NCBI GenBank assembly: GCA_026415315.1
Contig: JAOAHI010000017.1
Location: 1 to 34,475 of the forward strand
From: Methylohalobius sp.
GTDB taxonomy: Bacteria > Pseudomonadota > Gammaproteobacteria > Methylococcales > Methylothermaceae
DNA: 34,475 bases
Direction: 5' to 3'
Numbering within the stretch: position 1 is the stretch's first letter; every line of letters starts with the position of its first letter. The notes under the pieces were generated by a model, which did no database searches, had not been told where the DNA came from, and was given only the letters and a program-made list of their open reading frames with translations. Positions 29,606-34,475 of the stretch are shown here, one piece after another. Both the position numbers and the translations under genes were made by a program.

Positions 29606-30129
29606 TGTGCCACCGACCAAATTCCGACTAAGGCACAGGCGCTGCCCATCAGAGCGCCGACGATGACGTCAGCAGGGTAATGAACTCCAAGGAATATCCG
29701 CGATAACCCCACTAGGGGTGCCCACAGAAACGCCCATAGGGCCGTGTTCGGATAAAACCAAGCGCACAATGCAGCGACCAAAAAGGCAGCTGAGGTGTGG
29801 CCGGAAGGAAAGCTGAATTCGTCGGCGGGGACAATGTGGCTTTGGAAACCCAGGATCCTAGTCTGCGGTCGGCCGCGCCTTAAGCTGTTTTTGAGCAGAA
29901 AGTATAGAGGCCGTTCTAACGAGAAGGCGGCCATGCCGCTCGCTAGAAAGAGGGGACCATAATTCGGTTCTAGCAGATAGACTGCAGCCCCCAAACACAC
30001 ATACCAACCCCCGTCGCCTGTCTTAGACAGCCAGTAGCTCAACGCTACTAGTTGGGCATAATGCTTGCGTCGTAAGAACCAAATAAAGAAGTTTTGATCG
30101 TAATGCAGTATGGCCTGAATCAGGCGCAT
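29602..30129 (-). CDS. PAP2-family membrane phosphatase
   Basis: This 175-residue integral membrane protein has the three PAP2/acid-phosphatase motifs: KNSLRRGRP, PSGHTSAAF and SRIFLGVHYPAD, containing the catalytic histidines. It has about five or six hydrophobic helices. Relatives dephosphorylate phosphatidic acid, undecaprenyl diphosphate or phosphatidylglycerophosphate. The ATG at 30127-30129 follows AAAGGTGGGAG; a GTG nine bases earlier is the alternative. The four-base overlap with the glycosyltransferase gene suggests that the two act on a shared, possibly polyprenyl-linked, substrate. Confidence 0.92.
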   Translation of the reverse strand: MRLIQAILHYDQNFFIWFLRRKHYAQLVALSYWLSKTGDGGWYVCLGAAVYLLEPNYGPLFLASGMAAFSLERPLYFLLKNSLRRGRPQTRILGFQSHIVPADEFSFPSGHTSAAFLVAALCAWFYPNTALWAFLWAPLVGLSRIFLGVHYPADVIVGALMGSACALVGIWSVAQ

Positions 30130-30223
30130 CTCTCCCACCTTTAAGCATAATGCCTCGAAAAAATAGGTTACTTAGATGACGTGACTGTGACCGTTCAGTT
30201 AAGGTTTGTTGACGAAGAAGGAC

Positions 30224-31459
30224 ATGATGCTAACCGAGTTTAAACAGTACACGGCGGGGATGGCCTCGTTCGTAAAATATTTCTGGCGTTGTTTCCACGA
30301 GAGCCACTGTATCGACAGCGCCGCCGCACTCTCTTATACCACCCTTTTAGCGCTGGTTCCTCTGCTGGCCGTATCGCTTGGAATTTTTACCGCCTTCCCG
30401 GCGTTTCAGGAGATAAGCGATCAAATTCTGGATCTGGTGTTTGAAAACCTAGTGCCAACAGCGCGGGAGACCATACAGGAGTACGCACGCACTTTTGCCG
30501 ATAAAGCTAAAAGGCTTACCGGCCCTGGAGTTTTATTTTTGATCATCACTGCCTTAATGCTGATGAGGGCCGTTGAAACCTCACTTAATGAAATTTGGCG
30601 TGCCCCGCCCTATCGCGCTCTCCACCGCCGCCTCTTGGTCTATTGGGCGGTGTTGACCCTAGGCCCTCTGTTGATCGGTGCCGGGATCGGGGTCACCTCA
30701 GGGTGGTTGGCCACGGCTCACATTTCGGCTGAGGCAGAAACAGCAAAACTGAGCGTCGTTAGGCTGATTCCGTTTTTGTTAGAGGCCGCTGCTTTCACTT
30801 TGCTTTTTCTCTTGGTTCCCAACGCCCGGATTAAACTGAAGCTGGCGCTCTGGGGAGGGAGTTTAAGTGCAGCCCTGTTCGAGATAGCCAAAATAGGGTT
30901 TGCTTTTTACATCACTCGTTTCGTTAGCTATGAGGCTGTCTATGGCGCTTTGGCGGCGGTGCCGATCTTTTTAGTTTGGCTTTATTTGTCTTGGCTGGTG
31001 ACCTTGGCTGGCGCTCAATTTACCTACTGCCTGCATGCCTTTCGTCATGATATCTGTCGGGCAGAACCTCAAGTTCCTGAGCACGATCTCTTCTTAGCCT
31101 ACACTGTGCTTTTGCATATCTGGCAAGGCCAAAGGGCTGATAAGCTTGTGGATGAGGCTGCGTTGGCGCGCCTTTTGCCTGAGGTTAGTCCAAGGGAATT
31201 GGATAAGGTGTTGACCGTCCTGCGCCACAACGGCTGGATCGCACGCGATGAGGAAAATCGCTGGCTGCTGCGCCGCGACCCTCACTTAACCACGTTATTG
31301 GATCTTTATCGCAGCTACCATTACGTGTTGCTGCCCGCAAGGGCTACCGGCCCACTCCAATATCTGCTTGCCCAAGTGGAAGATGCAATCGACCGGAGTT
31401 TAGACGTGACTTTGGCGCAGCTATTCACCGTAGAGGAGTTAGGTCAATTCAGCAAGTAG
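30224..31459 (+). CDS. YihY/BrkB-family inner-membrane protein
   Basis: This 411-residue protein belongs to the YihY/virulence-factor BrkB family (formerly mislabelled ribonuclease BN). Six hydrophobic helices fill residues 20-280, with the family segments SAAALSYTTLLALVPLLAV and YGALAAVPIFLVWLYLSWLVTLAGAQFTY. The C-terminal 130 residues are soluble and look like a winged-helix region (ARLLPEVSPRELDKVLTVLRHNGWI). The transported molecule or role is unknown. The ATG at 30224 (or the adjacent ATG at 30227) follows AAGGA; a TTG at 30206 is less likely. The 3' end overlaps mutY by 21 bases. Confidence 0.9.
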   Translation: MMLTEFKQYTAGMASFVKYFWRCFHESHCIDSAAALSYTTLLALVPLLAVSLGIFTAFPAFQEISDQILDLVFENLVPTARETIQEYARTFADKAKRLTGPGVLFLIITALMLMRAVETSLNEIWRAPPYRALHRRLLVYWAVLTLGPLLIGAGIGVTSGWLATAHISAEAETAKLSVVRLIPFLLEAAAFTLLFLLVPNARIKLKLALWGGSLSAALFEIAKIGFAFYITRFVSYEAVYGALAAVPIFLVWLYLSWLVTLAGAQFTYCLHAFRHDICRAEPQVPEHDLFLAYTVLLHIWQGQRADKLVDEAALARLLPEVSPRELDKVLTVLRHNGWIARDEENRWLLRRDPHLTTLLDLYRSYHYVLLPARATGPLQYLLAQVEDAIDRSLDVTLAQLFTVEELGQFSK

Positions 31460-32482
31460 CCGCCGCACTGGTGCCGGCACGGCGAGTTGGGGGAAGTCCT
31501 CAGGTTTGAGCCAGCAAGCGGGACGGTCGTGGAGAGCCGATGGCGGTTTAAAGACCTTGATCAACGCGGGTGTGTACCGAAGCAAATAATGGCTGAACGC
31601 ATGGCGCCTGGCAGGTAGCCAGACGAGGTTTTCAAGCTGTATGCCTAAGTTTTGGCATTGCTTTTCTAGTTCCTCTCGAGAGTCCCATTGGGGAGGCGCC
31701 CACAGCCCGGCCCAGACTCCAATAGGAGGTCGTTGTTCCAAATAAAAGCGATTGTTCCCGTCGCACAAAAGCAACCAGTAGCTCGATTTGATCGGTTTGT
31801 TTCGGCGCGGGCGGAGGGCAGGAAGCATCCCCACTCGCCCAGTGCGCCAGGCTAGACAGTGGCTTTGGAACGCGCAGCCCGAACAGTGCGGACGGGCACG
31901 CGTGCATACGCTGGCACCAAAATCCATCAAGGCTTGAGTGTAATCGGCTACGCGCTGCTGGGATAAATAATGTTCGCTCAAAGACCAAAGCCGTCGTTCG
32001 GCAGCCTGAGTATCCAGGCTATCTTCGATACCGTGCAGGCGGATCCATAAGCGCTTAACGTTGCCGTCCAGAATCGGCGCTGGCTGTTCGAAAGCCAGAC
32101 TTAAAATGGCTCCAGCAGTAGAGCGGCCAATACCAGGCAGGCGAAGCAGGGCGTCGAGATCGGCGGGGATTTTTCCTCCGTACTCGGCAACCAGAATGGT
32201 TGCTGTCCGGTGAAGATTTCTAGCGCGTGCATAATAGCCTAGGCCTGCCCAATGGCTAAGGACTTGGTCGAGTTCGGCCTCAGCTAATACCTGAACTGTG
32301 GGGAATGCGGCCATAAACCTCTGAAAATAAGGGACGACTGTGCTGACCTGAGTTTGCTGGAGCATGATCTCCGACACCCAAACTCGGTAAGGGGTACGGG
32401 GTCGTTGCCAGGGCAGGTCCTTGCGCCCGAACTGATCGTACCAAGTGAGCAGGATGGATTGAAACGCTGCAGAGGCAATCAT
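31439..32482 (-). CDS. mutY: Adenine DNA glycosylase
   Basis: This 347-residue protein is MutY, which removes adenine mispaired with 8-oxoguanine. Catalytic Glu38 lies in SEIMLQQTQV, the helix-hairpin-helix LPGIGRSTAGAI is at 115-126, and Asp139 lies in ILDGNVKR. The 4Fe-4S cluster ligands are Cys193, Cys200, Cys203 and Cys209 in the C-x6-C-x2-C-x5-C pattern. The C-terminal Nudix-like domain, which recognises 8-oxoguanine, follows from about residue 225. The usual partner gene for the iron-trafficking protein YggX is not next to it. Confidence 0.97.
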   Translation of the reverse strand: MIASAAFQSILLTWYDQFGRKDLPWQRPRTPYRVWVSEIMLQQTQVSTVVPYFQRFMAAFPTVQVLAEAELDQVLSHWAGLGYYARARNLHRTATILVAEYGGKIPADLDALLRLPGIGRSTAGAILSLAFEQPAPILDGNVKRLWIRLHGIEDSLDTQAAERRLWSLSEHYLSQQRVADYTQALMDFGASVCTRARPHCSGCAFQSHCLAWRTGRVGMLPALRPRRNKPIKSSYWLLLCDGNNRFYLEQRPPIGVWAGLWAPPQWDSREELEKQCQNLGIQLENLVWLPARRHAFSHYLLRYTPALIKVFKPPSALHDRPACWLKPEDFPQLAVPAPVRRLLAELT

Positions 32483-32576
32483 CTTAAAATTAGCTTTTGA
32501 TGAGGAATTTCAAAGCTGTGCAATTGCGTTTTATGATGTAATTGCTATGTAAGGTGCACAATTAGAAAAATTCGAG

Positions 32577-32585
32577 AGGAGGTGA
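32577..32585 (+). promoter_or_regulatory. Full-length consensus ribosome-binding site
   Basis: AGGAGGTGA, nine bases complementary to the 16S rRNA 3' end, lies four bases before the ATG of the small membrane-protein gene. It is the strongest Shine-Dalgarno sequence I noticed in the window and fixes the start at 32590. Confidence 0.8.
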
Positions 32586-32589
32586 GCTT

Positions 32590-32883
32590 ATGATAGGCGG
32601 GCTTATGGCAGTTGCCATCGCGGTCTGGTTTTATCGCACCGCGATCCAAATCCATGACCCCAAGCCTTTCGTTTGGGTGTTCAATAGCGTTGCGGCTTAC
32701 TATTTAGTTGTATTTTTGTGGTGGTTCCTAGTGTTAAGACAAGTGAGCGCTTCTTTCCACCACAAAGGCGAATTTAGCACTTTGATCTTGCTGACTGAGC
32801 TTGCAGGCTATGCGCTGGCACTTTTAGTTGTTTGGCTCATCCGCAAACGCTGGGTAGCTAGCGCAGCTGGGAGAGTGTCCTGA
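32590..32883 (+). CDS. Small uncharacterised membrane protein, 97 residues
   Basis: I do not recognise this protein by name. It has three hydrophobic segments, at about residues 1-16, 30-49 and 65-84, ends in a basic tail (IRKRW), and lacks Cys. The very strong ribosome site at 32577-32585 supports it being a real gene. It lies between mutY, divergent, and a peroxiredoxin gene, convergent, so it is probably monocistronic. A prediction of function is not possible from the sequence. Confidence 0.75.
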   Translation: MIGGLMAVAIAVWFYRTAIQIHDPKPFVWVFNSVAAYYLVVFLWWFLVLRQVSASFHHKGEFSTLILLTELAGYALALLVVWLIRKRWVASAAGRVS

Positions 32884-32885
32884 TC

Positions 32886-32917
32886 GAAAAAGCTGTCAGG
32901 CGGTATGCCTGACAGCT
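32886..32917 (-). terminator. Rho-independent terminator of the peroxiredoxin gene
   Basis: AGCTGTCAGGC (32891-32901) and GCCTGACAGCT (32907-32917) are perfect 11-base arms with a five-base loop. On the minus strand the stem is followed by TTTTTC, so it terminates transcription from the peroxiredoxin gene, whose stop is 12 bases upstream. The other side has no T run, though the stem may also protect the 3' end of the plus-strand transcript. Confidence 0.9.
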
Positions 32918-32929
32918 CAGCAGCTATAA

Positions 32930-33535
32930 TCAGAGATCCCCGGCATGGGCCCCCAAAAACTGGGCTACTCCCTCTGGAGTCGGCTTTAAGCCCGTTTGCC
33001 CAGGTTTCCAATTGGCCGGGCAGACTTCTCCATGCTTTTCAAAAAATTGAAGGGCGTCGACCATGCGGATCAATTCGTCCATGTTGCGCCCTAAAGGCAG
33101 GTCATTAACGACTTGATGGCGGACTATGCCTTCCTTATCGATGAGGAAGCTGCCACGATAGGCCACAGAGACTCCCTCTGCTTCGACGTCATAAGCGCGC
33201 ACCACTTTGTGGCCGATGTCTGCTGCTAAAGTGTAGCGTACCGGACCAATTCCGCCCTTTTCCACCGGAGTATTGCGCCAGGCATTATGAGTGAACTGAG
33301 AATCGATCGACACGGCAATCACTTCAACGTTGCGCCTGGTGAACTCATCCATCCGGTGATCCAAGGCGATCAATTCCGTGGGACAGACAAACGTGAAGTC
33401 TAAGGGGTAAAACACCAGGACGGCATACTTGCCCCGAGTGGCTGTGGAGAAATTGAATTCGTCTACGATTCGGCCATCGGCCAATACGGCAGGCACAGTG
33501 AAATCGGGAGCTGGTTTGCCTACTAATACGCTCAT
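32930..33535 (-). CDS. Typical 2-Cys peroxiredoxin (AhpC/TSA family)
   Basis: This 201-residue peroxiredoxin reduces hydrogen peroxide and organic peroxides in the cytoplasm with thiol donors such as thioredoxin. The peroxidatic Cys51 is in DFTFVCPTE and the resolving Cys171 in EVCPANW, the arrangement of typical 2-Cys Prx1/AhpC proteins. Neighbouring ahpF or a dedicated reductase is absent, so the donor is unknown. The ATG follows GGAGGG. A clear terminator follows the gene, so it is a single-gene transcript. Confidence 0.95.
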   Translation of the reverse strand: MSVLVGKPAPDFTVPAVLADGRIVDEFNFSTATRGKYAVLVFYPLDFTFVCPTELIALDHRMDEFTRRNVEVIAVSIDSQFTHNAWRNTPVEKGGIGPVRYTLAADIGHKVVRAYDVEAEGVSVAYRGSFLIDKEGIVRHQVVNDLPLGRNMDELIRMVDALQFFEKHGEVCPANWKPGQTGLKPTPEGVAQFLGAHAGDL

Positions 33536-33778
33536 GAAATCCCTCCTGATATTAACCTGTGGTTATCTGTGGTCTTCCCAGCAGGAAGATGTGGACAGCG
33601 CTAATTTTACACTAAATTAGTTGGAATGATTGCAAGCTGAACTTAAGCTTAGGAATCAATTCTTTACGAACGTTTACTTGATTTTGTAACATGTGTAAGA
33701 CGGTAAGAAAAACCAGGGCAAACTCATTGCCCGACAAAAAAGAATAACAGTTAACTTGGCTTCCAGGAGAAGAGGCAT

Positions 33779-34351
33779 ATGGCTGAACATAAACACATCA
33801 CCGAACCCGATCGGTTCGGTTTTCAGGTTCGTATTGTACGTCGCGGTGTTGAGCACAGTCGCTATTTTTCGCACAAGCTGTGGGGGGGGAGGAAAAAAGC
33901 CCTGAAAGCAGCTATCCGTTGGCGGGATCAGATGTTAGTTGTGCTTAAAAGCAGTCGGACCCGCTTCATGAAAACTCCATGCAATAAAGTTTCTACTGGA
34001 GTTACCGGGGTATCCCGCACGATCAAATACGACAAGCGAAAAGATAAAAGCTATTTGTGTTATACCGTCTTCTGGATCAAAGACGGTAAGCCGTGCAACA
34101 AAACCTTCCAGGTCGGCAACGTTAAAACGGTGACTGCCGATCAAGAGCTACATGCTTTTCGGACGGCAGTTTTATTTCGTAAATCATACGAATATGCGAT
34201 CGACCACGATCTACACTTTGATGATGCAGTATTTAAAAACTGGCGGAAAGCCCGCTTGTATGAACATGGAATAACAGGCGGGGCTGCAACCAATGATGAG
34301 AGGGTTCTAACGCCCGGATCGAGAAGGAGCGCCTCTTGGGCGAGGCCTTAA
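33779..34351 (+). CDS. AP2-like repeat DNA-binding protein (bacterial AP2/ERF family)
   Basis: This is a 190-residue basic protein with two AP2-like segments. The second begins GVTGVSRTIKYDKRKDKSY (74-92) and continues through FWIKDGKPCNKTFQVG, the three-stranded sheet, and the helix ELHAFRTAVLFRKSYEYAI. The first (about 13-52, FGFQVRIVRRGVEHSRYF) is shorter. AP2 domains bind DNA and occur in plant ERF factors, homing endonucleases and a set of bacterial proteins that I recall from methanotrophs among others. No endonuclease motif (HNH or GIY-YIG) is seen. The last 25 residues (ITGGAATNDERV onward) look unstructured. AGGAG lies about 11 bases before the ATG. A target and role cannot be stated. 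Confidence 0.75.
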   Translation: MAEHKHITEPDRFGFQVRIVRRGVEHSRYFSHKLWGGRKKALKAAIRWRDQMLVVLKSSRTRFMKTPCNKVSTGVTGVSRTIKYDKRKDKSYLCYTVFWIKDGKPCNKTFQVGNVKTVTADQELHAFRTAVLFRKSYEYAIDHDLHFDDAVFKNWRKARLYEHGITGGAATNDERVLTPGSRRSASWARP

Positions 34352-34386
34352 AAGAAAAGCCCCCGGCCGCTTTGCAAGCCGGGGGC
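34350..34386 (-). terminator. Rho-independent terminator for a gene entering from the right
   Basis: GCCCCCGGC (34359-34367) and GCCGGGGGC (34378-34386) form a perfect 9-base stem. On the minus strand it is followed by TTTTCTTTT. It ends transcription of the gene whose 3' end lies just to the right, and it abuts the stop codon of the AP2-repeat gene on the other strand. Confidence 0.9.
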
Positions 34387-34413
34387 CGCACTTGCACCGC
34401 TTAACTTATATGC

Positions 34414-34473
34414 TTACTCCGGCCAGGTAGCGGCATCTCCGCCCCGATAGACGGACTCACCACACAACTCCCG
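34414..34473 (-). CDS. C-terminal end of an unidentified gene (partial, tentative)
   Basis: One minus-strand frame stays open from the window edge to TAA at 34414-34416 and reads RELCGESVYRGGDAATWPE at its end. The stop is 28 bases before the terminator stem, the spacing expected for a real 3' end. A second frame, ending at 34401, is also open, so the frame is a judgement based on composition. Nineteen residues are too few to identify a family. Confidence 0.35.
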   Translation of the reverse strand, partial: RELCGESVYRGGDAATWPE

Positions 34474-34475
34474 AC

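Noticed and set aside
33556-33600. DnaA-box-like TGTGG repeats upstream of the peroxiredoxin gene
   Set aside because: Each differs from TTATNCACA at two or more positions and the cluster is too small to suggest an origin.
33717-33733. GGGCAA/TTGCCC hairpin with a short T run on the minus strand, terminator-like
   Set aside because: The stem is only six base pairs, and no minus-strand gene ends there, since the incoming gene is already terminated at 34350-34386.

Overview
The window is a dense, mostly housekeeping stretch of a gammaproteobacterial chromosome. Several gene pairs are typical of that class: pepP-ubiH, clpS-clpA facing infA, mnmA with nudJ, and lgt-thyA-folA. An exosortase/PEP-CTERM-type acyltransferase, a bacterial AP2-repeat protein and a membrane monoheme cytochrome point tentatively to a Methylococcales-like or related environmental lineage. 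No methane-oxidation gene is present to prove that. I see no rRNA, tRNA, CRISPR array, insertion sequence or prophage.

Layout. (1) 1-1.7 kb: the last codons of pepP, then ubiH, facing a GYD-domain protein. (2) 1.3-5.2 kb, minus strand: cysJ-cysI-GYD protein, assimilatory sulfite reduction. (3) 5.3-10.4 kb, minus strand: an ankyrin protein, mpl (murein peptide ligase), then a retropepsin-like protease, an inactive transglutaminase/7TM protein and a RimK-like ATP-grasp ligase. A perfect parS-type palindrome covers the mpl/protease junction. (4) 10.6-15.9 kb: apaH, converging on a packed gyrB-lgt-thyA-folA operon. (5) 16.1-18.6 kb, minus strand: a PIG3-type quinone oxidoreductase and a 467-residue protein with a possible PilZ-like C-terminus. 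(6) 18.6-20.3 kb, plus strand: an AT-rich regulatory region with a sigma54-like element, the exosortase-associated acyltransferase, and cysZ. (7) 20.2-24.6 kb, minus strand: nudJ-mnmA-purB, then mtaB behind a structured leader. (8) 24.8-28.5 kb: a membrane cytochrome c, clpS, clpA, and infA on the other strand. (9) 28.5-32.5 kb: PAP2 phosphatase and glycosyltransferase upstream of infA, a YihY-family membrane protein, and mutY. (10) 32.6-34.5 kb: a small membrane protein, a 2-Cys peroxiredoxin with a clear terminator, an AP2-repeat protein, and a second strong minus-strand terminator that marks the end of a gene entering from the right edge.

Themes. Sulfur assimilation is represented twice (cysJI and cysZ). 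tRNA position 34/37 modification is represented by mnmA and mtaB. Cell-envelope functions include mpl, lgt, the protease/7TM/ligase set, PAP2 and the glycosyltransferase. Convergent genes generally overlap or abut, so little noncoding DNA is left. No gene-free stretch exceeds 300 bases. The largest gaps are about 245 bases, at 18568-18814 and 33536-33778; the first holds the regulatory signals listed, and the second holds only weak AT-rich promoter-like sequence.

The items most worth a second look are the parS site inside a gene junction, the mpl-linked amidoligase/protease set, the sigma54-like promoter of the acyltransferase, and the mtaB leader, in which a terminator hairpin and a ribosome-site-masking pairing lie directly before the start codon.
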